Below, piece after piece: positions 50,778 through 61,455 of a stretch of DNA of 64,000 bases (position 1 is the first letter of the stretch; the number at the start of each line of letters is the position of its first letter). The notes beneath the pieces were generated by a model. It was not told the origin of the DNA, searched no databases, and worked only from the letters and a program-made list of their open reading frames with translations. This DNA comes from Phanerochaete sordida. Lineage: Eukaryota; Basidiomycota; Agaricomycetes; Polyporales; Phanerochaetaceae. Made by a program: the position numbers and the translations under genes. The DNA lies in assembly GCA_019973155.2 (NCBI GenBank), contig BPQB01000067.1, positions 62,001 through 126,000 on the forward strand. Reading direction: 5' to 3'.

Positions 50778-52913
50778 TCAGGTCCCAACGTCCACCGTGT
50801 GCATATCGTACGCCTGGCTAATGAGCTCCTTAGTTTGTTCTGATCTTGGACGAAGGCCGCAGGTGGAGGGTTTGGCATGACTGACCACAGCAGACGATCA
50901 GCAATTTGCACACGAACGCTAGAGCGGAATCATACCTCGTGAGAGCGGTGATGAATTCGATTCCTGGCCCGACAATGTTTCCCGCAGCGTCTCGCGCCTT
51001 CTGGACGTCCATGACAGCTAGGATGCGGACGATGGCGATCCAGAGCATGTCATGCGCGAGATAGCGGCCGGGGCATACACTGCGCATTTTGTGAGCCTCG
51101 CGACAGCTATTCAGAGCGCGTGCGACTCACCGGCGGCCCCAGCCAAAGATGGCGCCCTGCGGAAATTCCTCCCCCTCGCCTTCAGGCTTGGGCAGAAACC
51201 GGGAGGGCTTGAAGGAGTGGGGATCGTGAAATAGGTGCTCGTCCCAGGTAATGCTCCTGTATGTGGATCAGACCAAGTGCCTGCCTTGATTGATAAGCGT
51301 GCTGGGATCACCTCGCATTCGCCATAATCATGGCACCCTTTGGAATGAGCATCCCGCGGTATACATCATCTTCCATAACCTTATGTGGTATACCAAGAGG
51401 AGTCACAGGATGCTATCTGAAGGTGTAATATTCAAGTACTACATCGTCGACAGTTTTGTGCACGCACCTCATAACCTCTTTGACGATGCAGTCGACGTAA
51501 GGAAGCGAGTCGCGGTCGGTAAAATCAGGAAGACGACCTTCTCCGACGACCTTATCAATTTCCTCTTGACCTTTGCGTTGGACGTCCGGGTTGAGGAGCA
51601 TACACGCGACGAACATTGTGATTGTGTGATAACTCTGCATCATCGCACATTAGCAATAGCAATAGTAAGTGGAGATCATATGATTTACTTACCGTCTCTG
51701 AACCGCCTGGCATATAGTCAGCTTGTTGTATCACACCGGCATAGCCTAATCCAACACACCTCCAAATACAGAAAATATCTGGTGAGCCACCATGCTCACG
51801 TCGTACAGATTTTTCGACGTGAGCGGGCCCTCTCTAGAGAAATCTTCCAACTGCTGCGACACAAACGATGGCTTGGCGGTACCAGCGCTCTCAAAAGTAC
51901 AGTCAGTCTGTTGAGCTAGCCAGATGCCGCTGTAACTTACAATATGTTCCTGTACCTCCGCTACAGGGTCCTGTATGTAGCGCAAGATCCTCGGCCTGGC
52001 CTCTATTCGAGACGACCGGCATTGAGACCCGCCCGTGACAGAGTTCGTGGGATACACACCTTTGATGAATTCTATATGCCACGCTCCCGGGAACCAGCCA
52101 GGTATCTTGTCGACTAAATCCGCGTGTTGATATCGAGCGAAGAACGAATATTTTCGGCTTACATATGGGAGACAGGTCTAACAGCGAAGGCCGAGCGATG
52201 TCACCTAGAATCTTGAGAAGGCTGGAAGCCATCTTGAGGTAGCTGTCGTCTTCGGATAGGATGCGGTGGTCGTAAGTGATCTCCATGATCAGGCCGATGG
52301 TGTAGCTAGATACGCATATGTCAGCGGAAGTAGACATCTTAAATCGGCAGCGACACTCACCGATGAGCATGGTCGAACATCTGCTCCGGCTTGGTCAGAA
52401 AGCTGTGAAGCATGACGGAAGTCTCTTGTTCTTGGATGCTCCTGAACCTGGCTACCTTGTCCTTCTCGAACGGATGCTGAAGCATCTTCCGTAGCTTTCT
52501 GAAGTACGGGCCGTATGGCATGAATACGAGAGAGTACTTCCATCCGAGGCTACCAGACCAATCAGAGCACTGATCCACGTGTCAGTGTATGCCATCATAC
52601 CGTTCATAGATCGGAAAGCTAGGGCGGTCAGCGTAGTTGGAGCCGCGTTTCTCGAGCAGATCTGTGGCCGCTTCCAGGCTGCTCAGAATGACGATTCGGT
52701 TACCCATGACGTTCAGACACATGACGTCGCCAAATGACTGTGACCACTTGTGGAAGACCTCGACGGAGGTGTCGTTGCCTGGCATGATCCTCAGAGCGGA
52801 TCCGTGGGAGGGGCAGGAGGGTACGGGGGCCGTGTTCGTCGATTTCGAGAGACTTGAGTGAGGATAAAGGCGCATAGTAACAAGCCGAGACCGACGATGA
52901 TCCCAGAGTCCAT
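50778..52913 (-). pseudogene. Cytochrome P450, array copy 4, inactivated by a frameshift and a nonsense codon
   Basis: Clear paralogue of copies 1-3: anchor IIVGLGLLLCAFILTQV, hinge PPYPPAPPTDPL, GWKYSLVFMPYGPYFRKLRK, GGGSETSYHTITMFVACM, ExxR in KEVMR, and haem loop FGWGRRVCPGRYLAHDM. Two lesions are visible. First, at the junction 52793/52794 the stretch encoding IGHL in the other copies is missing 10 bases, so the hinge frame runs into TGA and the rest of the gene is in another frame. Second, the first codon completed inside the exon after the K-helix is TAG (51413-51415), where the other copies have TGG (WHP or WQP). Splice sites, haem loop and C-terminus (DVGT, TGA 50778-50780) are otherwise well preserved, so loss is recent. 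Sequencing error at the deletion cannot be excluded. Confidence 0.85.
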
Positions 52914-53742
52914 GCCGGTGTTGTCAAGGATGGTGTGGAAGTGTACCCGAGGAGGTACTATGGTTCGTGTCAACTCTCCTTGCAGCCATTTTAGACACAC
53001 GGCGAACTCACGTACAATTTTCAAAGGCTGTCAGCCTCTGTGGTTCTTCATGATCAACTGTCACAAATGAATAGAGTGTCGTCTTCACCGGGACCGAAGT
53101 CATTAGTATGACGTGACTCAACGCATCGTATGCACAAACTCAAATACTTCGTGTACCACCTGATAATCTTCATCGCCGCGAGTACGCACTCGCGGACGAG
53201 CTACACGGTATTCAGGGCAGCACAACACACGCACGAGAGGTTGAGAAACGAGTTCAAGTCGTAAACATTAGGACATCGGTTGCCAGCGCGGCAGTACCTA
53301 GAGAATCAGCGTGTTTGGCGAGCAGCTTTAGATAATGCTGTATATATTATGACCTGAACACGCGAGCGTGAATCAGTTCAAGCTCAAGTTGCACGAGATC
53401 TGAGGCGAACGTACCTGCGTCGTGCCAGTAGGGCGGCGCAGCCTCTTCGAAGTCGCTCGCGTCGACTCCTCGGCCCCGACTTGAGACCAAATATAGTAAG
53501 GCGCATCAAATTCGGGTGGCGTCACCCCGCCTACCCCTAGGCTGTACTGTGGCGTCTGCCTCCTCGACGCACACGCCGCGACGGAGCCGAGAACAGAGAA
53601 GATCTAAATCATTCAGGGTATGTTTCACTTGTTAGCTTTCCCTCTTATACATGTGTACACTTAGAGTAAGTATTACATCGTCTACAGTTTTGCTCTATCC
53701 ATGTTCCCCAATCGACCCGTGTCCCAGAAGGCAAGCGGACCC
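52914..53742. other. Spacer between P450 array and transketolase
   Basis: No coding features. AT-rich patches such as TGTATATATTATG (about 53338-53350) could be promoter-related for copy 4. Confidence 0.45.
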
Positions 53743-56362
53743 TTAGAGGGCCTTGACGAGGGGCGAGATGACCTCTCCGCCCTTCTTCTTGTAGAAGGAG
53801 ACGACCTTCTTGCCGACGACGGACAGGTTGTCGCCGGTGAGGCCGAACTTCTCGTACACTTGCTTGTACGGGCCGGACGCACCCCAGCTGGGGAGGCCGA
53901 ACTGCTCGTGCGAGTACTTCGCCCAGCCCATGGTCTATATGCTTGTCGTCAGCAGGGTTCGCGGTCTAGTGAGCGGCGAGACATACGTTGTATGCCTCAA
54001 CAGAGAGGATGGGCGCGCCGCTGCGGAGGACGCTGAGACGGTACTCCTCGGGCTGGCTGTCGAAGATCTCCCAGCAGGGCAGGGAGACGACACGCGCCTT
54101 GACACCCTCGGCCTCGAGCTTCTTCGCGGCCTCGAGGACAATGCTGACCTCGCTGCCGGTGGAGACGAAGGTGAGGTCCTCGCCCTCGACCTCGTGCACG
54201 ACGTAGCCGCCCTTCATCGCGCGCTCGACCGTCGACGCCTCGAGGTTCGGCAGGTTCTGGCGCGAGAGCGCGAGGATCGAGGGCGTGGTCTTGCGGGTGA
54301 GCGCGGCGAGGTACGCCGCAGAGGTCTCGTTGCCGTCGGCGGGCCTCCAGACGTCGACGTTGGGCATCGCGCGGAAGTGCGCGACGGTCTCGACCGGCTG
54401 GTGGGTGGGACCGTCCTCACCGAGACCGATGGAGTCGTGGGTGGCAACCCAGATGACCTGGTGGTGGCTGAGGGCGGAGAGACGGACAGCGCCGGCCGCG
54501 TATGACACGAAGTTCTACGGGAGAATAAGAGGATGTAGTCGTAGAGCCCGCGATACACATACCAGGAAGGTGCCGACGAAGGGGATGATGCCGCCGTATG
54601 CAGCCAGGCCGTTGGCAATAGCACCCATAGCGTGTTCACGGACACCGTAACGGATGTAGGTGCCAGTGTAGTTGCCGAGACCAGTGCTTGGTGGCTGGAA
54701 GTCGACAGCATCCTTGACGCGGGTAAGGTTGCTGCCAGTCAAGTCCGCAGAACCGCCCATGAGCTCGGGAAGGACGGGGCAGATGGAGGTGAGGACGATC
54801 TCGGACAGCTTACGCGACGCCTGGGCGGCGTCGGCCGGCGTGTAGACGGGCAGGCTCTTCTCCCAACCCTCAGGCAGTTCACCGGCGATGCGGCGGCTGA
54901 GCTCGGCGTGCTCCTTGGGGTACTGCTGTGCGTACTTGGCAAGGAGAGCATTCCACTCCTCCTCGAGCTTGGCACCCTTGAGAGCGACAGCCTTGTAAGC
55001 ATCGTAGGTCTGCTGGGGAATGTGGAAGGTTTGGTCGGAGGGGAAGCCGAACTTCGTCTTAAGCGCGGCGATGTCATCCGCCTTGAGAGCTAGGTTGAGA
55101 GAGGTCAGGAGGAGTCGATAGAAGGATCGATTGTACTCACGCGAGCCGTGAACACCGTGAGTGCCCTGCTGCTTCGAGCCGAAGCCGATAGTGGTGCGAA
55201 GACGAATGATCGTTGGCTTGCTCTTCTCCTTCTTGGCCTCGGCAATCGCGTTGTAGATGGCCGCGAGGTCACTGGACTGCGTCAGTATGAGGCGGCTCGA
55301 CAAGCGCGTGACACTCACGAGTCGCCGTTATCGACATGGAGGACCTGCCAGCCGTAAGAAAGGAAGCGCTGCTCAACGTTCTCAGTGAACGCGACCGCGG
55401 TATCTCCATCGATAGAGATGTCTAATGACTCTTAAGCGCGAGTCCTTTACGCGAGAAACGCGAGTTGCTTACGGTTGTCGTCATAGATCTGCGAGGGGGC
55501 GAGTCAGCGATCGGCGTCCAGAGGACTGAATGCACCCGTGCTTACGTAGATGAGGTTGCCCAGCTGAAGGTGACCTGCCAAGCTCGCCGCCTCGGAAGCG
55601 ACACCCTCCATGAGACAGCCGTCACCAGTGAAGACTGCAAGAGATTTAGATCCATAAGTTACGCGTGAGAGCGAAACGCATACCATAGGTATAGTTGTCA
55701 ATCAGGTTGAAACCAGGCTTGTTGTAGAGGGCAGCCATGTGTGCCTGGGCAATTCCGAGACCGACCGCGTTCGCGAAGCCCTGGCCAAGGGGACCAGTGG
55801 TGACCTCGACGCCGTCGGTGTGACCAGCCTCTGGGTGACCAGGAGTCAGCGAGTCGAGTTGACGGAACGCCTTGAGGTCGTCAAGAGACAGCTTGAAGCC
55901 AAGGAGGTGGAGGAGGATATACTGGAGGGCGCAACTGCATAGCACGGTCAATATGACCCCTAGCTGCGCCAAAGCGCGTGTACTCACGCATGTCTAGAAC
56001 GCGTCGCGTCAGTCGCGGTGGGCAGCCAGAGCGGAATCGCACTTACCCGTTGGAGAGGACGAATCGGTCACGGTTATACCACTTCGAGTTCTTCGGGTTC
56101 GTGTTGAAGAAGCTGCTTGCAGATGAGCGGCCGTGCGGCCAGTTTCAGTGTCCAAATGACGTACCGACTGAAGAGGACGTGGGCGGCAGGGGCCATGCCC
56201 ATGGGGGCACCTAGACTGTGGTGAATAGACCGTCCCCTCCCGAAAATACACGTCGCGCGCACCAGGGTGACCGGAGTTGGCCTTTCCTACGACATCGGCG
56301 GCGAGGGTGCGGATGGTGGCGACGGCGACGTCGTCTACGGGCTGGGGGGCAAAACCAGACAT
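53743..56362 (-). CDS. TKL1: Transketolase
   Basis: Thiamine-diphosphate enzyme of the non-oxidative pentose phosphate pathway, moving two-carbon units between sugar phosphates in the cytosol. Start 56362 gives [19 protein letters not shown]. Conserved elements in order: [40 protein letters not shown] (substrate contact), the ThDP signature [48 protein letters not shown], and [19 protein letters not shown]-terminal domain ends [10 protein letters not shown] at TAA 53743-53745. About nine short introns interrupt the gene, mostly in the 5' half, for example near 53935-53985, 54520-54560, 55085-55140 and 55270-55320. Length after splicing is about 680 residues, normal for the family. It shares a divergent promoter with CMC2. 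Confidence 0.96.
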
Positions 56363-56760
56363 GGCGGTATCTGTCTAGGAGGGAAAGGGAGGGAAATGGG
56401 AATGGCTGAGGACGAGGTCCGGGCGGTGTGCACTAAATACCTTGGGATATTTTCCCGATGCTATCTAATCACTTTCGCTTTTCCCCAGACTCGGCCTGAC
56501 GCGGTCCGTGACGCGACCTCTGTGACGGGCGTTTCCAGGGCGTCTGTGACGCTTTGTCAGATCACGTGGTGTTCGTTTGCCCTTTTGGAGGCGCGTCTCA
56601 CGTCACCGCGGTCACACACTCCCAGCTACGCCCATCCCGGCCGTACTCCGGTGCGCTACCTCTCTCCGCGTCCCTCTTGGCCCGTACCCGATACTGCCGT
56701 AGTCGCCTCCGTCTTCTCACTGTCACTCACGGTAGTCCGCAGAAGAGAAGCCGGGCGACA
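56363..56760. promoter_or_regulatory. Divergent promoter, transketolase / Cmc2
   Basis: 398 bases between start codons. It contains a cluster of TCTGTGACG / TCCGTGACG motifs (about 56503-56555) that recurs three times and could be a CRE-like regulatory element (inference). No convincing TATA box. Confidence 0.4.
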
Positions 56761-57190
56761 ATGCATCAACAGCTTCATGACAAGCGTATCGGTTCGCGAT
56801 GGTTTTTCCCGTCCTGACTCGCCTCCTCTAACCAATGCGTATGCTTTGATTTGTTGCTTATGCTCTGATCCGTTTTCTTCTCCTCTCCAGTCTGCAAAGA
56901 TCTGATCAAGGCTCTCGAGGCGTGCCACCTCGATACGTGGTCGAGATGGACCGGAGGCTGCAACACCATGAAAATCGAGCTCAACAAGTGTTTGCATGCT
57001 CAGGTACGCGGCTATACCCATGTCCCTCCGACTCTCGAACGGCCGAACATCCTGATACCACCCGGCTTACCAACAGAGTGTTAAGCAAGCTGCCGCAAAC
57101 CGAGAAAAGGCCAAGGTCCGACGGGAGAGGACCGAGAAAGCCTGGCAAGACATCCGCGGCGACAGCACGGACGCCGGAGACGCTTTATGA
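56761..57190 (+). CDS. CMC2: Cytochrome c oxidase assembly protein Cmc2 (twin CX9C)
   Basis: Small intermembrane-space protein needed for cytochrome c oxidase biogenesis, oxidatively folded by the Mia40 relay. Three exons (56761-56785, 56891-57003, 57077-57190) splice to a 83-residue protein: MHQQLHDKL, then the first CX9C pair (CKDLIKALEAC), the linker HLDTWSRWTGG, the second pair (CNTMKIELNKC), LHAQ, and after the last intron a Lys/Arg-rich helix (AAANREKAKVRRERTEKAW) ending GDAL at TGA 57188-57190. All four cysteines of the twin motif have exact spacing. The gene is easily missed because the first exon has only 25 coding bases. Orthology to Cmc2 is strong on motif and the start MH.QL. Confidence 0.88.
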
Positions 57191-57410
57191 CATACCTTGC
57201 CCCTTCTGGGTCGTAGATGGTAGTACATACGTAGGACTTTACCAAGCCAATAGACCACCGCATACCCGGACATGTACTTGCTTTCGGAGCTGCTTGTTGA
57301 TGAATCCGGCATTGCATATGAGGTCACTGCTATTAGAGCTTTGCACAGGCGAAGCGAACGGAAGGAAAGAATGTCTATGCATTGGCTGAAGGCATACCAT
57401 CTACTTCTTC

Positions 57411-57963
57411 CTCTGAACAGCGATGGTGTCCCAGACTCTCCTCTCCTCATCCTCTGCAACAACGTTGAGGACGTGGGGCTTGAGGTACCGCTTGTCCTGT
57501 AGACGAAACTATCTTCAGCATGCAATGAGACCCGAGGTTGGAGAAGACGCACCTCGGCAACGGGTGTCCACTGCGCCTTGGGGAGGTCGTCGTGGACAAT
57601 GCTCGCCTGCGAGGCACGCTTGAAGCGGAAGGCGCGGTCGTACGCCTCGCGGTCAGTCAGGCGACCCAATGCCTAGTGGTACGTCCTTCGATTCAATACG
57701 CGCTCTCGGGGAGTGTGTACACGCGACGTACCCGTTGCACATCCGGACGTTCCTCAACAACTGTAGCACACGTTACTCAGAATGCGTCCCAGAGCACGAC
57801 CGCACGAAGCACACGCACGGAGGTCATCGTATCTGAGGCCAATCTTCCTGTAGCCCGCGACGCCGGCGTACCAGTCGGCGAAGGGCTTGACCCACTTGTA
57901 GATGCCGCGGTTGGCCTTGATGCTCGAGGCGAGGGAGGGGCCGAGAGGACCGAAGATAGTCAT
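57411..57963 (-). CDS. QCR7: Ubiquinol-cytochrome c reductase subunit 7 (Qcr7)
   Basis: Matrix-side 14-kDa subunit of respiratory complex III, contacting cytochrome b. Start 57963 gives MTIFGPLGPSLASSIKANRG and WVKPFADWYAGVAGYRKIGL. Introns of about 55 bases (near 57765-57825, 57675-57735 and 57500-57555) join YDDLLVEERPDVQRALGRL to TDREAYDRAFRFKRASQ, then HDDLPKAQWTPVAE, and a final exon KRYLKPHVLNVVAEDEER ending VQRKK at TAG 57411-57413. Length (about 125 residues) and the KRYLKPH tail match fungal Qcr7. The second exon is only 28 bases long. It lies tail to tail with CMC2 (220-base gap) and head to head with the NDK gene. Confidence 0.95.
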
Positions 57964-58207
57964 TTTGGTAGAGTGCGTACAGCGAGACCGAGCGAATTCG
58001 CGCTCTCTGCTTGGACACGGCTCTCTCCGAGGTGTTGTTTGCCCCTGTTTGGCCTAAGTAGCCCGGGCGCCAAAGACAGCCCCAGTTATTGCCCGATTTG
58101 GACGCGATAACTGGGATGGTGACGGTCCAGATGTGCTATAAAACTCGATCGCGCACAATTTCTCTCCCTCATCGGTTCTTGCCCTCTTACCATCATCTCT
58201 AGTCGCC
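57964..58207. promoter_or_regulatory. Divergent promoter, Qcr7 / NDK, with perfect inverted repeat
   Basis: 244 bases. It contains CCCAGTTAT (58081-58089) and its exact complement ATAACTGGG (58107-58115), 17 bases apart, a candidate dimer-binding site. Confidence 0.5.
58137..58143 (+). promoter_or_regulatory. TATA box of the NDK gene
   Basis: TATAAAA, 71 bases ahead of the ATG at 58208, followed by a C/T-rich leader. Confidence 0.65.
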
Positions 58208-58888
58208 ATGTCTGTCTCCGAACGTACCTACATCATGGTCAAGGTCAGAATCGATGTCCTCGCGCCCAAACACAGCGTCCTGACCACCCACGGCAGCCTG
58301 ACGGTGTCCAGCGCGGACTCGTCGGCAACATCATCGGCCGCTTCGAGCAGCGTGGCTTCAAGCTCATCGCCCTCAAGCTCGTCCACGCCTCCCCCGAGCA
58401 CCTCGAGAAGCGTCAGTCCCGCTGACACGCCCATCGTCCGCGAGCAGCATCTGAAAGCGCGCTTTTTTTTGCAGACTACGCTGACCTCAAGGGCAAGCCC
58501 TTCTTCCCCGGCCTCATCAAGTACATGGCCTCCGGCCCCGTCGTCGCCATGGTCTGGCAGGGTCTCGACGCGGTCAAGACTGGCCGCTCCATGCTTGGTG
58601 CCACCAACCCCCTCGCGTCCGCCCCTGGTACGCGTTCCATCAGTCGCGCGCTTTACACAAGTTAATTGACGCGTCTCTTTTCCAAGGCACCATCCGTGGT
58701 GACTTCGCGCTTGCTGTTGGCCGTAACATCTGCCACGGCTCTGACTCTGTTGAGAATGCTGAGAAGGAGATCCAGCTGTACGTCCCGCGCAGCATACCAT
58801 GCCGTCACCTTTCTCATGCCTTTGCAGCTGGTTCCCTGAGGGCATCGTCCAGTACACCAACGACAACGAGAAGTGGGTCTTCGAGTAG
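58208..58888 (+). CDS. NDK1: Nucleoside diphosphate kinase
   Basis: Transfers the terminal phosphate of ATP to other nucleoside diphosphates through a phosphohistidine, keeping NTP pools balanced in the cytosol and mitochondria. Exon 1 encodes SERTYIMVK and is spliced (intron about 58242-58292) to [17 protein letters not shown]. Further segments are [52 protein letters not shown], and the active site [18 protein letters not shown] containing the catalytic histidine. C-terminus [11 protein letters not shown] with TAG 58886-58888. Introns also at about 58410-58474, 58627-58685 and 58777-58828. Length of about 151 residues is exactly the family norm. Confidence 0.97.
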
Positions 58889-59391
58889 ATGCATCGTCAC
58901 ATCAAAGCAACATACAACACGTAGCATTGGGCATGTAGAAAGCACATTTTTGTACCATATCGGCTATCGGGACAAGTTTTGCGCGACGTACAACCGGATG
59001 ACAGCGAGATCAGGTGTGAAATGCATGCTCGAGGCGTATCTAGGTGCGCACTGTTCCCTCGCTTTACTGCACCGACTTCTTTATCCTTGCACCGGTACAT
59101 CCCGACCGATTCGAGGACAAGAATTCGCACACCGCCTGCGGGGCACGCAGGCGTGGTACTCACGCTATTTCAACGAAGCACAGCTTCATTCCATAGGCTA
59201 TCAACGTCTCGCGGTGCCCTTAGGGTGTGGTGGAGGGCATCCGGGACAATCAGGACTACCCGATTCTCATGGATGCTCCCTCGACTCGCTCACCGCGCCG
59301 CAGCTTAAACCTGCCTCCCTTCCCTTGGGCCTTCCACCTTTCCCTCTGAACCCGACAGTCGCTCTTGGCCCCGTCTTGGGGAGACGGCCTG
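58889..59391. other. Spacer between NDK and DOMON/b561 genes
   Basis: No gene seen. Only the 3' flank and presumed promoter. Confidence 0.5.
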
Positions 59392-61295
59392 ATGTCTCCG
59401 AGCCTCGCCCTGATCTACTCTTCGATCCTTGTGATACCTTGGCTTACCTCAGTACATGCGAAGGGCGGCGCTTTGTGGTGTGGGACTCTCATGTGTGTGG
59501 ACGCCGTCACCAGAGGCGACGTTGTCTCTTGTACGTCTTCAGCACGCAAGACCTTGGTATGCCGCTGACACGTTTGCAGACGAGATGAAGGCTCTGAATC
59601 AGCTGGGCTGGATGTCCATGTGCGACAAGCTACACTACGTAACGATTGTATGCATCGCGCTTACCATCGCGGCTTCGCAGCGGCTTCGGCTCCTCGATGA
59701 ACAACAACACTTCTGTGGTCGTAATGTGGCCCAACTCCGACGGCTCGGTCACATTGTCCCAACGGCTCGCTGCAGGACACGTTGAGCCTAGACTTGACCC
59801 ACAGCCTTCGCGGGTAGCCACCGTATCGACCCATATGGATATTGTGAGTTACCATTCGGCGGGGCCCGCTAGTAGTGAGCTTAAGGTATCTGCACTAGTC
59901 TTCCGATACGAGTCCAATCCTTGCTTTTGATGTGCCGAACGACGGAAGCACGGTCGCAGAGTTAATCTGGGCCTTCGGGGTAACCCCGCCAAATTCTACA
60001 GACCCTTCCGCACATATCGAACAGCACCTGGATGCAGGGTCGTTTACCTTGGACCTGAGCAAGGACACAAGTGGCGATGACGACGACGACGACCAGGGCT
60101 CATCCAGCCCTGCCCCAACATCTTCTATGTCGGCAACAAGTTCTTCGCTTCCTCTATCAGTCTCCTCGACACCCACGGACTCTCCAACCTCTTCCCACTC
60201 CTCGACATCCTCGAGTGCTTCCTCGTCCTCGGGATCGGCATCCGCGTCCGCCGTGCCCGCCCTCTCGTCACCAGGCGGGCAGTCCCATCAAACTATTCTC
60301 GTAGCGCATACAGTCCTCAGCTTCCTCGGGTTTGCTGTAATCCTTCCTCTCGCTGCAGTGATAGCCCGCTGGGGCCGCACATTGTCCAACAACTGGTTCC
60401 GCGCGCACTGGCTCGTGGTCGCGATGCTCGGCCTGCCGACGATGCTTCCGGGGTGGATTCTCGGCCCCGTCCTTGTGTCGCGCCAGCGCCACAAGCACAT
60501 CGTAAACGAGCACCAGGCAGGTCCGGGCGTATTCCGCTCCACGCGCTCTGCTGACACGCGTTCTGTGTTTCCGGCAATCTCTGCAGATCGTCGGCGTGAT
60601 AATCCTCGCGCTGTGCATCGTGCAGATGTCGGTCGGCACGTTTGTGCGCCTCCGCGGTCCGCCGACGCGGTCAGGGAAGGCACACCCTGTGCGCAACATT
60701 CTTCACGTTGTGCTAGGCCTCGCCATCATTGGCCTTTCCTTGTCCGAGGTACGCTTACTGTCGGCGCCGCCCGAGCCGCTCCTGATACGCCACGCCTGTC
60801 CAACAAGGTCTTCACCGGGGTCGCGCGCACCATGACATTCAGCTCCAACACCAAGCGGCTCTTCACGGTGGGCTGTATAATCTGGACAAGTGTAAGCCCG
60901 CCCCTGCTGACCACGCGGGAAGGCTATCTGACAGTCCTATTCCGTCCGCGCTGACGACACCTTGCGCCCTGCAGGCTGTTGCCGCGACATACGCGTCCGG
61001 GCTCCTGCGCCTCCGCCGCCAGCTCGCCCAGGAACGCCTCGGGTGGCACCTCCCGCTGCCGACGCCTCCGCGCGCGCCCTCCCCACCGCTCGGAGTTTTC
61101 GCTGCCCCGCAGCCGCTTCGCAGCGGTTCTCCCGGCCGCCCCGCGCGCGCTCGCGAGGGCGAGGACGACGAGCTTGGCGATGTATTCCGTCACTTAAGCT
61201 CGGGCGGTCCGACGTCCACAGGGCGAGCGCACGCACTATCAGTTGTTGAGATGCGCGAGCTGCAGGGTCCCCTACCTATCTCCGTCAGGTATTGA
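59392..61295 (+). CDS. DOMON / cytochrome b561 membrane protein (CDH-cytochrome-like)
   Basis: Predicted trans-membrane electron transfer protein. ATG 59392 opens a signal peptide ([20 protein letters not shown]). The extracellular DOMON part contains [17 protein letters not shown] and [17 protein letters not shown], then [14 protein letters not shown] and [15 protein letters not shown], seen also in cellobiose-dehydrogenase-type haem b domains. A Ser/Thr-rich, probably glycosylated linker follows. The b561/ferric-reductase-like helices are [75 protein letters not shown] and LFTVGCIIW, with histidines in AHTV, AHWL, HPVR and ILHVV that could bind haem. The cytosolic tail is long, Pro/Arg-rich and ends SVRY (TGA 61293-61295). 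About seven introns. The two central DOMON exons are approximate. Confidence 0.82.
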
Positions 61296-61455
61296 TATGG
61301 CGCATATGTTCTCGTAGCTTAATTCCCTGCATGTACTGTACCAATCGAGCCTGGGCGGACATTATGCTCAGTAGGTTCTGAGGTTCTTCCCTATCACACA
61401 TGTTGCATCAAAGCGAATGCTCTCGAAGGTTGAATCTAAACAGTACAGACTTTTG

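Noticed and set aside
41051..53742. Secondary-metabolite gene cluster
   Set aside because: Only P450 genes occur. No backbone enzyme, transporter or regulator is seen among them.
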